DNA of 64,000 nt from Asticcacaulis sp. YBE204 (lineage in GTDB: Bacteria > Pseudomonadota > Alphaproteobacteria > Caulobacterales > Caulobacteraceae). The notes beneath the pieces are model-generated. The model was not told where the DNA came from, did not search any database, and worked only from the letters and a program-made list of their open reading frames with translations. The DNA is taken from contig NZ_AWGF01000001.1 of assembly GCF_000495855.1 (NCBI RefSeq), positions 666,165-730,164 on the forward strand, read 5' to 3'. Positions 26,485 through 34,852 of this stretch are shown here, piece after piece; position 1 is the stretch's first letter; the number at the start of each line of letters is the position of its first letter. Made by a program: the position numbers and the translations under genes.

Positions 26485-27744
26485 ATGAAGGTCTGGACCC
26501 CCGTACTGGCGTCATTGGTATTGCTGGCCACCACGGCTCAGGCTCAGAACGTCGATCCGGCCTCCGATCTCGGCAAGTTTCGCGCCCTGCGCGCCGAAGG
26601 CATAGCGGCTTTGCAGAAGAACGAACGCCAAAAGGCGCTCGACCTGATCACTCAGGCCGGTGACATTCTGCCGGATTCGCCGTCGATCCTGCTGCTCAAG
26701 GCGCAGGTCGAACTGGAAATGAAGCGCAAGACTCTGGCGCGGGCGCATCTGGTCACCTATCTGCGGCGCGGTATGGTCGTCGATCTCAAGCGCTATACGG
26801 AATTCGAGGCCGTCTGGGACGCCGAACTGGAATCGATGCAGGTCGAAAACGCGTCAAAAAAAGGCGCCTTGACCATGCGAACAGAAATCGGCGACCTGAA
26901 CCTGATCGAGGGCGTGGCGGTGGCCGAAGACGGCACGCTGTTCGCCACGGCGCTCCGCATGGGTATCGTCGGCACAGTAGGGACGGGCGGGATCGAAAAG
27001 CGGCTGGGCCTGCGCGCCGGGGTCGCCGCCAATGCCATCGGTTTGCGCGACGGCGTCCTGTGGGCTTCGACGGCCCCGTCGCGCCAGACAATCGGTTATA
27101 AGGCCGATGCCAAGCTGGCCTCGAAGATCGTCAAGGTCGATCCGTCCAATGGAAAGATACTTGGGCAATATGAGAACAAACGACCCGACCGTCGCCTGTC
27201 GGACATGCTGCTCGGTAAAGAGGATTTGTATGTCTCTGACGGCAATACGGGTGAAGTTTTGCGTCTGACCGGTTATCAGGGCACGCTCGATGTCCTGATC
27301 CCCGAAGGCTATCTCGGCTCGCCACAGGGGCTGGCGGAAAACGAGGGCGCCACCGCGCTGATCGTGGCGGACTATAGCTCCGGCCTTTATCGCGTCGATC
27401 TGGCGGCCGGGACGATCAAGCGCCTGCGTGCCCCGCAAAACGCCGTGCTGCTGGGTCTGGACGGGCTCTATCGCTACGGCAACGATATCATCGCCGTGCA
27501 GAACGGCTTCAAGCCGAACCGCATCCTGCGTCTGAAGATGAGCGCCGACTGGGGCGAGGTCGAGTCGGTCGAGGTTCTGCTACGCGGCACCGATGAGATG
27601 CTGGAGCCGACCGGCGGGCAGATCGTCGGGGACAAGTTTATCTTCGTCGCGCGCAGCCAATGGTCGGAATTCGACGACAAGGGCAATATCAAGAACCCCA
27701 CGCCGGAACCCGCGGTGATCGGTGAAATCACGCTGGTGCCTTAA
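26485..27744 (+). CDS. Exported TPR plus beta-propeller protein
   Basis: 419 residues. A Sec signal (MKVWTPVLASLVLLATTAQA) is followed by a short TPR-like helical part (about residues 25-115, NERQKALDLITQAGDILPDS) and then repeated blades resembling SMP-30/NHL beta-propellers (GVAVAEDGTLFATAL, DGNTGEVLRLTGY, LIVADYSSGLYRVDL). Such periplasmic propellers bind ligands or act as lactonase-like enzymes; no metal ligands could be fixed by eye. It stands alone, followed by a palindromic element. Confidence 0.7.
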   Translation: MKVWTPVLASLVLLATTAQAQNVDPASDLGKFRALRAEGIAALQKNERQKALDLITQAGDILPDSPSILLLKAQVELEMKRKTLARAHLVTYLRRGMVVDLKRYTEFEAVWDAELESMQVENASKKGALTMRTEIGDLNLIEGVAVAEDGTLFATALRMGIVGTVGTGGIEKRLGLRAGVAANAIGLRDGVLWASTAPSRQTIGYKADAKLASKIVKVDPSNGKILGQYENKRPDRRLSDMLLGKEDLYVSDGNTGEVLRLTGYQGTLDVLIPEGYLGSPQGLAENEGATALIVADYSSGLYRVDLAAGTIKRLRAPQNAVLLGLDGLYRYGNDIIAVQNGFKPNRILRLKMSADWGEVESVEVLLRGTDEMLEPTGGQIVGDKFIFVARSQWSEFDDKGNIKNPTPEPAVIGEITLVP

Positions 27745-27760
27745 GAACATAGTCCTTCAT

Positions 27761-27984
27761 ACTCCCCCGGCGTGCCGGTGGGTATAGCGTCAGCGAAAGT
27801 ATAGCTTTCGCAAGCGATGGGATGCGAACGGAGTGAGCAGACGGTGGGGGGCTCGCGTAGATACCGCGCGCCAATCTCCGGCCCATTTACTCACCTTAAC
27901 GACAGCGCAGGCCCCCACCACCACATCTCGCCGACCTTCGGTCATCTCGTGCGGTCCCCCTCCCCAGTAAACTGGGGAGGTATT
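27761..27984. repeat. Palindromic intergenic element, type A, copy 1
   Basis: It begins ACTCCCCCGGCGTGCCGG and ends CCCCAGTAAACTGGGGAGG, so each end is itself a hairpin. Inside are segments shared with the copies at 30952 and 62335: GGGGGGCTCGCGTAGA, CCCCCACCACCACATCTCGC and a GCTTTCGCAAGCGATGG block shared with the 30952 copy. No coding sequence is supported here. The rest of the gap to 28440 holds only the promoter listed below. Confidence 0.8.
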
Positions 27985-28341
27985 AGAAAGAAACTCCCGA
28001 AAACTTTATCGCCTGTGACGAAATAGCTGGTTGCCAATCCGCTATTGCGAGTTATTCTCATGGCATCGAAGCGCACGGCAACGGAGTCGTCCCATGATCC
28101 TGCTCAGCCTGGGGGTTCAGTCCCTGACCCAGCGTCTCAATGCCGATCGGGTGCGTATCGCGCCGTCGCGCGCGGCCGATCGTTTCGCGTCAAAAGGGAA
28201 CAGTGCGGAAGCCATCTCTCCGTCGGCAGACAGTCGCCGCTGATTTTGACGCATCTGACAAAGATGTGAATTCCCAAAGCAATTCAAACCGCAATCTGGT
28301 TAACGAAAGCCCTTTACCCGCGTTAACCTTTGTGCCAGTGA

Positions 28342-28357
28342 TGGCACGGAACCTGCA
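28342..28357 (+). promoter_or_regulatory. Sigma-54 promoter-like site
   Basis: TGGCACGGAACCTGCA has GG and GC exactly ten bases apart and differs from the consensus TGGCAC-N5-TTGC at one base. It lies 84 bases before the start of the exported FG-GAP-like protein at 28441. Confidence 0.6.
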
Positions 28358-28440
28358 TTAAGACAGGGAGAGCGGCTTTGCCTGTGTAATTGCAGGACAA
28401 AAAAGTCGCCGACGTCAAAAAGCGACATAGGAAACGACGG

Positions 28441-28941
28441 ATGTTCAAGGGTTTGGTTCAGGCTGCGGCTGTGGTGTCTCTTCTGTTCGGCGCGGGTAGC
28501 GTGTCGGCGGCGGAACTGAAGGCCGATGTCGTGAAAGCGCCCTATGCCGGTCTGGCCGCGCCGCTGAAAGGCGACTTCGATGGCGATGGTCGTCAGGACG
28601 ATGTCTGGTTCAGCCAGGACGACGATGCCCGCCAAAGCGTCTATATCCGTTTGAACCGCGCCGAAGGTGCCGAAGACCTCAAGGTGATGAGCCTCGATGC
28701 CAAGCTGACGCCGCAGGCCCAGCGTGCGGTCGCCGCCGATTACAAGGTCGATTGCGGCGCCTTTGCCGACAATTGCACGGACGGCGTGCGCCTGACGACC
28801 GATGGCCTGATCCTGTCGCTGGACGAAGGCATGACGGTCCTGATCCACTGGACAGGCAAGGGTTTCGATCAGGACTTCATCCGTAGTGACGACGTCCGCC
28901 TCAGCCGCGCGGTTGCGACCCTGTTCGCGTTAAACCCGTAA
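28441..28941 (+). CDS. Exported FG-GAP-like hypothetical protein
   Basis: 166 residues. A signal peptide (MFKGLVQAAAVVSLLFGAGS, cleavage after VSA) precedes LKGDFDGDGRQDDVWFSQDD, an Asp-rich FG-GAP/calcium-loop motif. The remainder is a small beta-rich domain with two Cys (DCGAFADNCTDG) that may form a disulfide. The function is unknown. The ATG at 28441 follows AGGAAACGACGG. The likely sigma-54 promoter upstream hints at expression with late flagellar genes. A weak hairpin terminator follows at 29009. Confidence 0.75.
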   Translation: MFKGLVQAAAVVSLLFGAGSVSAAELKADVVKAPYAGLAAPLKGDFDGDGRQDDVWFSQDDDARQSVYIRLNRAEGAEDLKVMSLDAKLTPQAQRAVAADYKVDCGAFADNCTDGVRLTTDGLILSLDEGMTVLIHWTGKGFDQDFIRSDDVRLSRAVATLFALNP

Positions 28942-29008
28942 GAGTTGCAAGGGGTTAATGCCCGGAAAGCAACTTGTGAAATACAGGTTTCATTAGCCGT
29001 ATTCCTTA

Positions 29009-29033
29009 GGGCTTCGTAAAGAGAAGCCCCTTT
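29009..29033 (+). terminator. Hairpin terminator-like structure
   Basis: GGGCTTC and GAAGCCC form a 7-bp stem with a 7-base loop, followed by a short CTTT. This is a weak intrinsic terminator for the gene ending at 28941. Confidence 0.4.
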
Positions 29034-29179
29034 AAGTCTTGCATCCAGTAGGATGTTGCGACGCAATATCAGTGTTTTTCCAATGAGTTCCAGCGTACCC
29101 GACGGCCCGTTTTCCGGTGTCCGGCGCTTGGGCTTTGTGAGGATGGCACTGTCGCGACGTATAAGAAAAGAAAGACTTC

Positions 29180-29674
29180 ATGGGACGTTCGGCCGATTAT
29201 TCCAAGGAAAAATGCGCGATTGCGGCTTCAGTCGATCTGGTGGGGGAGCCGTGGACCCTGCTGATCATCCGCAACGCCTTTATGGGCCATAAGCGTTTCG
29301 AACAATGGCAGAAGAGTTTGGGCGTGGCGCGCAATGTGCTGGCGGCACGGCTCAAACGATTGGTGGCGCTCGATATCATGCGCGCCGAAGCCTATTCCCA
29401 GCGCCCGCTGCGTTACGAGTACGTTCTGACGGCAAAGGGGCAGGGGCTGCTCGGCGTCATTATGGCGTTGTATAGCTGGGGCCGCGAACACGTCTATGAG
29501 ACGGAAGCCGTCATCGAAATGGCGCACGACGATTGCGCGCACGATCTGCACACGACCGCGCACTGTACGCATTGCGACGCGGTCCTGACGTCGCAGAACG
29601 TGTTCAAGCTGAAATTCGACGACGAGGCGCTGACCCTGGCCGAACTGTATGAAAAGAAGGGTATCGTTCTTTAA
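29180..29674 (+). CDS. HxlR-family transcriptional regulator
   Basis: 164 residues. The HxlR winged helix is plain: [20 protein letters not shown], then [18 protein letters not shown]. The C-terminal tail carries [16 protein letters not shown], a Cys/His cluster that could bind zinc or sense redox. Members usually repress a neighbouring gene, but none fits here; mnmA is convergent and overlaps by four bases. Confidence 0.88.
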   Translation: MGRSADYSKEKCAIAASVDLVGEPWTLLIIRNAFMGHKRFEQWQKSLGVARNVLAARLKRLVALDIMRAEAYSQRPLRYEYVLTAKGQGLLGVIMALYSWGREHVYETEAVIEMAHDDCAHDLHTTAHCTHCDAVLTSQNVFKLKFDDEALTLAELYEKKGIVL

Positions 29675-30870
29675 TTCAGAACGGCGTGGGTGCGCTCGAT
29701 AAAGCCGCCGCCCAGTACGCGGTCGTCGTCTTCGGGGTCGTAGAGCACGCAGGCCTGACCGGGGGCGACGCCTTCTTCGCCGTCGCCAAACACCACGCGG
29801 ATTTGCGCGCCCTCAAGCGCCAGATGCGCGGCGACCGGCGGGCGGGTCGAGCGGACGCGCGCTAGCACCGGGCGCTGGTTTTGCGCCGCCGCGATCAGGC
29901 TGTCCTCGTCACCGAGCCAGTTGGTTTCCTTCAGATCGAGCGCCCGCGTCAGCAGGGCTTCGCGCGGCCCGACATAGACCCGGCGCGTGGCGGCATCGAG
30001 TTTGATGACGAACAGGGGTTCGCCCACCGCGACATTCAGGCCGCGGCGCTGACCGATGGTGTAGCCGGTGATGCCGTCGTGGCGGCCCAGCACGCGCCCG
30101 TCCAGATGCACGATCTCACCAGCCTCGCGACCTTGCGGGCGCAGGCGGTCGATGAGCGTCGTGTACTTGCCTTCGGGGACGAAACAGATGTCCTGACTGT
30201 CTGGCTTGGCGGCGATGCTCAGGCCCATTTGGCGGGCGATGTCGCGCACCTGCGGCTTGGGGATACCGGCCAGCGGAAAGCGCAGAAAATCGAGCTGATC
30301 GCGTGTCGTGGCGAACAGGAAATAGGACTGATCCCTGCTCTTATCGATGGCGCGGCGCATCTCGACGCGATTACCCGTATCGGCGCGTTCGACGTAATGG
30401 CCGGTGGCCATCGCCTCGGCCCCCAGGTCGCGGGCGACGTCGAGCAGGTCGCGGAACTTGACCGTCTGATTGCAGCGGATGCAGGGCACGGGGGTTTCGC
30501 CGCGCAGATAGCTATCGGCGAATTCCTCGATGACCGAGTCCTTGAACTTGCTCTCGTAATCGAGGACGTAGTGGCTGATGCCGATCTTTTCGGCGGCGAC
30601 GCGGGCGTCGTGGATGTCCTGACCGGCGCAGCAGGCCCCGGTTTTTTTGAGCGCCTGACCGTGGTCGTAGAGTTGCAGGGTGACGCCCACGACTTCGTAA
30701 CCGGCGGCGTGGAGAAGCGCGGCGGCCACGGTGGAATCGACGCCGCCGGACATGGCCGCGACGACGCGCGCGCCGATGGGCAGGCCGACGCTTTGCCGCA
30801 CGGCCTCGATCGCCGAACCGAGGTCGGCGGTGTCGAAGGCAGGAATGGGGCAGGCAATCGGGGCGTTCAT
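29671..30870 (-). CDS. mnmA: tRNA 2-thiouridylase MnmA
   Basis: 399 residues. The enzyme thiolates U34 of Lys, Glu and Gln tRNAs using ATP and a persulfide relay. The PP-loop SGGVDS is at 41-46, the catalytic Cys133 lies in [11 protein letters not shown], and the second Cys229 in KPDSQDICF. The ATG at 30870 (MNAPIACP) is chosen; the reading frame stays open upstream through a palindromic element, but those 82 codons look unlike the family. The 3' end overlaps the convergent HxlR gene by four bases. Confidence 0.95.
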   Translation of the reverse strand: MNAPIACPIPAFDTADLGSAIEAVRQSVGLPIGARVVAAMSGGVDSTVAAALLHAAGYEVVGVTLQLYDHGQALKKTGACCAGQDIHDARVAAEKIGISHYVLDYESKFKDSVIEEFADSYLRGETPVPCIRCNQTVKFRDLLDVARDLGAEAMATGHYVERADTGNRVEMRRAIDKSRDQSYFLFATTRDQLDFLRFPLAGIPKPQVRDIARQMGLSIAAKPDSQDICFVPEGKYTTLIDRLRPQGREAGEIVHLDGRVLGRHDGITGYTIGQRRGLNVAVGEPLFVIKLDAATRRVYVGPREALLTRALDLKETNWLGDEDSLIAAAQNQRPVLARVRSTRPPVAAHLALEGAQIRVVFGDGEEGVAPGQACVLYDPEDDDRVLGGGFIERTHAVLN

Positions 30871-30951
30871 GAGCGCGTAGATAAGCTTTTTGGAGCCAAA
30901 AGAGTAGGGGTAGGGCGAAACTATTTGCAGGTTACGAAACGTAATTCCGTT

Positions 30952-31173
30952 TTCTACTCCCCCGGCGTCCCGGGGGAGGTGGCGCGCCGAGCGCAAGCGA
31001 TGGCGAGACGGTGGGGGGCCTACTCTGGTGTGACAGCGCATAGATCGGTCAGCAGATGCATGCGCGGCATCTACGCGAGCCCCCCACCGTCTCGCTGCCT
31101 GCGGCATCGATCCCATCGCTTGCGAAAGCTGTACTTTCGCCGCGCTATACCCCAGTAAACTGGGGGAGTAGAA
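30952..31173. repeat. Palindromic intergenic element, type A, copy 2
   Basis: The outer ends are a perfect 12-bp inverted repeat, TTCTACTCCCCC and GGGGGAGTAGAA. Nested inside are GGCGAGACGGTGGGGGGC and its near-complement GCCCCCCACCGTCTCGC, so the whole unit can fold as one long cruciform. It shares CCCCAGTAAACTGGGG and CGCTTGCGAAAGC with the copy at 27761. Confidence 0.85.
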
Positions 31174-31201
31174 GAGGGGCGAGGTATAGGTGAAATCAAC
31201 A

Positions 31202-31230
31202 AAGGCTCCGTCTGGCGACGGAGCCTTTTT
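31202..31230. terminator. Rho-independent terminator
   Basis: GGCTCCGTC and GACGGAGCC form a 9-bp stem with loop TGGC, followed by TTTTT on the plus strand and preceded by AAA. It is near-symmetric, so it may also stop the minus-strand flgKL transcript. Confidence 0.8.
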
Positions 31231-31379
31231 GCTTTTGCATCCCGAATGGGCGGTTCGTGCCTAGGACGTGAACGGCCGACATTCCGATGGCCCCACACGG
31301 GGTCTTTTCATGTGGATCAACCACAACCTCATCATACGCCGTCCGGACACGGAGCAAAACTCACATTCCGGTGAGAGCG

Positions 31380-32297
31380 CTACCTCAACAGATCGAGCAG
31401 CGACGTATTGCGCAGATTGGCGACGACCTGCGCCGAGGCCTGCACCGCCACATCGGCCTGTTCCAGACGCGTATAGGCCTCGGCCATATTGACGTCGGTC
31501 TTGTCCGAGATCAGGTTTTCGAGGCTTGAGGCCTGAGACTCCAGCGAGGTCAGGGTGTTTTCAACGCGGTTCTGGAACGTACCGTTGAGCGCGGTGGCAT
31601 CGACCATCTTGTCGTAGGCGGCCCCCAGCTTGGTCGACATATCCTGCATAAAGGTTTGCTGGGCTTCGGTCATCTTGCCGGTCATCGGCTGATTGGCGTC
31701 GGCAAAGGTCTTGATCTGACGGAACAAGTCAGCGGCTTCCCCGCCCAGATCGCTGGCCAGCATCCCCGTTTGCAGGCTGGTCGTGCCGTCGATCTTCGAT
31801 GTCTTCTTCACCGTGCCGTTGGAAAAGGCCGTCGCCGAGGTCGTCGCGGCCAGTTCGTCGAGATTGTTGGCGGCCAGCGGCAGGGTGTCTTCACGACCGC
31901 CGCTGAACAGATACGAGCCCTGATGCTTGTAATTGATGCCGTCGGCAAAGGCCATGTAGCTCGATTGCAGCGAGGTCATCAGCGAGTCGAGGCTGTCGGT
32001 GGCAATAGCGTTCTGGATCGCTTCCTTCGCTGTGGTCAGGCCGTCCCCGGCGCGCTCCAGTGCTATGTTCTGGCTGTCGAGGCGGTCCGACACGCTCTTG
32101 GCGACCTGCGTATAGCCGTTTGTGCGGGTGAACGACGACTGATAGGCAGCGATGACTTCGGACGTGCGTCCGTAGCCGCCGAGATCCGACGCGATCTTCT
32201 GCGACGAGACCTGATTATTGGCCTCGTTCTGACGGTTCTGCGCGGCCATCAGGTTTGACAGGGCCGAGTTCCAGATTTGTCCGGTGGAGATACGCAT
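31380..32297 (-). CDS. flgL: Flagellar hook-filament junction protein FlgL
   Basis: 305 residues of the flagellin/FlgL family. The N-terminus MRISTGQIWNSALSNLMAAQ and the C-terminus NMAEAYTRLEQADVAVQASA form the paired coiled-coil D0/D1 region. FlgL joins the hook-associated FlgK to the filament. It starts 9 bases after flgK, so the two are co-transcribed in the order flgK-flgL. Confidence 0.93.
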   Translation of the reverse strand: MRISTGQIWNSALSNLMAAQNRQNEANNQVSSQKIASDLGGYGRTSEVIAAYQSSFTRTNGYTQVAKSVSDRLDSQNIALERAGDGLTTAKEAIQNAIATDSLDSLMTSLQSSYMAFADGINYKHQGSYLFSGGREDTLPLAANNLDELAATTSATAFSNGTVKKTSKIDGTTSLQTGMLASDLGGEAADLFRQIKTFADANQPMTGKMTEAQQTFMQDMSTKLGAAYDKMVDATALNGTFQNRVENTLTSLESQASSLENLISDKTDVNMAEAYTRLEQADVAVQASAQVVANLRNTSLLDLLR

Positions 32298-32306
32298 AAT
32301 CTACCT

Positions 32307-34430
32307 CTAAATCATATTGAGCAGGACATCGTACATGTCCTTCGCCGCCTGAATCAGGCGCGAAGAGGCGGTGTAGGCCTGCTGGAACGTGGTCAGGTTG
32401 ATCAGTTCCTCATCGAGATTGACGCCTTCGGTGGCGCTGCGGCGGGCGGTGGTTTCGGCGGACAGGGCCTGCGCGCCCTCCATCCGGCTCTTGGCGGTCG
32501 AGGCCAGCGTGCCGACCTGACCGGCGAGGTCGGCGGCGTAGCGCGTCAGGGTCGAGGTGCCGCCGGCATTATACCCGGCCTTCTGGAAACTGACGCTGGC
32601 CGAACCGATGGCGGCCATGGCCTGACCGCCGGTGCCGTCGCCCGACACCAGCGCCGGGGTGCCGGCAGCGGCGTTGAGATTGACCTTGGCCAGGGACAGG
32701 CGGTCGAGATTGCTGAGCACCGTCGGGTTGACGGTCAGGCCGCTGGCGCGTTCCGCGGCCACCCCGCCGAAGCCGAAGAAGTCGCTGAACGACGCCCCGC
32801 CGCTGCCCAGACGCGCGGTCGTGTCATCGCCGACATTGAGCGTATTGGCCGGGTTGCCGAAGCCCTTGAACGACAAGGCACCGGTCGACGGGTTGAGCGA
32901 GAAGGTGCCGTAACGGCCCAGCCCCGAGGTCGAATCGTTCAGGGCATTGACCATGTCGGTCATGCTGCCGCCCGCCGGGAAGCTGACGTCGATATTGCTT
33001 AGCTTCTTGCCGTCGCCGCTGGCCAGCTGGAAGCTGACCGTGCCGCTGTCGAAGCCGTGCGCCGCGGTCGGCGTCAGGCCGGTATTGTAGTCGATGGAAC
33101 CCGCCGACGTTATGATGTCGTTGAGGCCGAAATAGTGCGAGAAGCCCTTGCCGAGCTTGTCCGAGCCGCCGGTGGCTTCGTCGGCGATGGCCACGCCGTA
33201 ACCCGTGCCCGCCGACAGGCTGAGCTTGCCATCGGCAAAGCTGACCGAGCCGTAGGTCCCCAGAGCGCCACTGACATCGCTCTCGAAACTGGCCGCCGAA
33301 AACGGCGTCGAAGCCCCGCCATCGACCGACATCTGCATGGTCGAGAAGTTGAGCTGGACTTCGCGGGCGATCGAGCCGTCTGCGTTGGCGATGACGATAT
33401 TGGTCGTGCCGGTGAAACCGTTCAGCGCTTCGGGCAGGGTCTGGCTCAGCGCCTTGCCGGTCAGGGACGAGGGCGCGGGGACCGAGGTCGCGGCATTGTG
33501 GGCGGCGTTCAGCTTGTCGGCATAGACCGACATATATTCGGACAGCTGATCGGCGACGGCGACCGAATCCTTGTCGCGGACATCGAGCAGACCGCGCAGT
33601 TCGCCGGAACCGACCTGATCGGCGAAGTCGCGCTTTTCGCCGTTGGCGCCGGTGACGATGATCGAGTTGAAACTGCTTTCGGCCGTGACCGGGTTGGTCG
33701 GGACATAGCTCAGCGACGCCCGCTGATCCCCGGCCAGGGTCATGCCCGACGCCGTGCGCACGGTAACGCCGCCATTGGGATTGGTCGTCACCTGAACGTC
33801 GATCAGCTTTGACAGTTGGTCGATATAGGTCGACTGGCTGGTCTGGGCGCCGGAGGCATCGCTGCCGGAAACCATCGCCTGAGAAATGGTCGGGTTGAGG
33901 TCCGAGATATTCTTGATCAGTTCGTTGATCGACTTTACCGCCGTCGCGATGCGACCGTCGGCACTGGCGCGCACCGACTGGACTTCGTCCGAAATACGCG
34001 CGCCTTCGTCGAGGAAGCTTTTCAGGCTGGACACCACTTCCTGACGTGCAGCGCTGGAATTGGTGCTTTCCGCCGCGGTGGCGATGGCGCTCAGGGTCTG
34101 GTCGCCGAGATTGAACAGGCCGTTCTTATTGGTGATGTCGCCGAACTGCGACTGGATCTGGTCGAACATCTCGTAAAAGACCTCGGCCTGCGATGTCGCC
34201 GACGAGGCCTTGAGCGAGGCCTGTTGCAGGTACTTGTCCGCCGCCAGGGTGACCTGAGTCGCGGTAACGCCCGCGCCCTTGCCGCCGAGGATCTGGGCGG
34301 CCTGACCGCCGACCTTGCGGATATAGCCCGGCGTGTTGACGTTCGAGATATTGTCCGAGACGACTTTGAGCTGGCTTTGCGCCGTCATCAGGCCGGACAC
34401 GCCGATATTGAGGATCGAGTTGAGCGACAT
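32307..34430 (-). CDS. flgK: Flagellar hook-associated protein 1, FlgK
   Basis: 707 residues. The N-terminal rod/hook motif is MSLNSILNIGVSGLMTAQSQ with ISNVNTPGYIRK; the C-terminus VNLDEELINLTTFQQAYTAS is the FlgK/FlgE terminal helix. The large middle holds beta-rich variable domains. It caps the hook before filament growth. It is the first gene of the flgKL operon and divergent from fliK; the gap contains paired GGCAA palindromes and a sigma-54 promoter for the other side. Confidence 0.95.
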   Translation of the reverse strand: MSLNSILNIGVSGLMTAQSQLKVVSDNISNVNTPGYIRKVGGQAAQILGGKGAGVTATQVTLAADKYLQQASLKASSATSQAEVFYEMFDQIQSQFGDITNKNGLFNLGDQTLSAIATAAESTNSSAARQEVVSSLKSFLDEGARISDEVQSVRASADGRIATAVKSINELIKNISDLNPTISQAMVSGSDASGAQTSQSTYIDQLSKLIDVQVTTNPNGGVTVRTASGMTLAGDQRASLSYVPTNPVTAESSFNSIIVTGANGEKRDFADQVGSGELRGLLDVRDKDSVAVADQLSEYMSVYADKLNAAHNAATSVPAPSSLTGKALSQTLPEALNGFTGTTNIVIANADGSIAREVQLNFSTMQMSVDGGASTPFSAASFESDVSGALGTYGSVSFADGKLSLSAGTGYGVAIADEATGGSDKLGKGFSHYFGLNDIITSAGSIDYNTGLTPTAAHGFDSGTVSFQLASGDGKKLSNIDVSFPAGGSMTDMVNALNDSTSGLGRYGTFSLNPSTGALSFKGFGNPANTLNVGDDTTARLGSGGASFSDFFGFGGVAAERASGLTVNPTVLSNLDRLSLAKVNLNAAAGTPALVSGDGTGGQAMAAIGSASVSFQKAGYNAGGTSTLTRYAADLAGQVGTLASTAKSRMEGAQALSAETTARRSATEGVNLDEELINLTTFQQAYTASSRLIQAAKDMYDVLLNMI

Positions 34431-34474
34431 GTTACACCTTTGCTCCCGTTCTGAGAGCTATTGCCGCATCTTTA

Positions 34475-34508
34475 GGCAAGCCTTGCCCGCGAACCGGCAA
34501 AATTTGCC
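34475..34508. promoter_or_regulatory. Paired GGCAA/TTGCC palindromes before flgK
   Basis: Two 13-base palindromes, GGCAAGCCTTGCC (34475-34487) and GGCAAAATTTGCC (34496-34508), have centres 21 bp apart, two helical turns. They lie 45-78 bp before the flgK start. The core resembles, from memory, the ftr elements bound by FlbD in Caulobacter. Confidence 0.5.
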
Positions 34509-34678
34509 CGTCCTTTGGGATTGTGTCAAAAATTTTACTCATATTTTTCATTGACTTAGACTTTTGCCCAACACGGACTTTTAAAGAGACTGATCGCAGA
34601 GGTTCAAATACGGTGCCACGGGGCAAAAGAGCTCGCATGTTTCGGCACCGACATGAGATCGGGCAGGTTTTGGCGGCA

Positions 34679-34735
34679 CCCGGCAAGTTTGATCCGGCGG
34701 TTCGGGCGCGCTCCCGGCAAATTTCACCCGGCAGG
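34679..34735. promoter_or_regulatory. CCCGGCAA repeat sites upstream of the fliK promoter
   Basis: CCCGGCAAGTTT (34679) and CCCGGCAAATTT (34713) are direct repeats 34 bp apart, the second followed by CACCCGGCAGG. They lie 40-90 bp before the sigma-54 promoter at 34772, the usual place for an enhancer protein such as FlbD. Confidence 0.5.
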
Positions 34736-34771
34736 AAAATAAAAGTTCAATAAAAACAACAAATTTGTGTG

Positions 34772-34786
34772 TGGCATGGGGCTTGC
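34772..34786 (+). promoter_or_regulatory. Sigma-54 promoter for fliK-flgD-flgE
   Basis: TGGCATGGGGCTTGC matches TGGCAC-N5-TTGC at all but one base, with GG and GC ten bases apart. It precedes the fliK operon and is the clearest late-flagellar promoter in the window. Confidence 0.75.
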
Positions 34787-34852
34787 GAAGCGGACCTGAC
34801 GATCCGTGGCCGCAAAAGGCGTTCACCCAGACCCTGCCTGACTTGCCGCCAA

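Noticed and set aside
28027..28361. Small open frames between the propeller gene and the FG-GAP-like gene
   Set aside because: No ribosome binding sites or recognisable protein features; they overlap one another and the promoter.
30871..31116. N-terminal extension of mnmA
   Set aside because: The open frame passes through a palindromic repeat element, and its residues do not resemble MnmA; the ATG at 30870 gives the normal length.
34603..34618. Minus-strand sigma-54 promoter for flgK (TGGCACCGTATTTGAA)
   Set aside because: The essential GC at -12 is GA, so it was not called as a feature.
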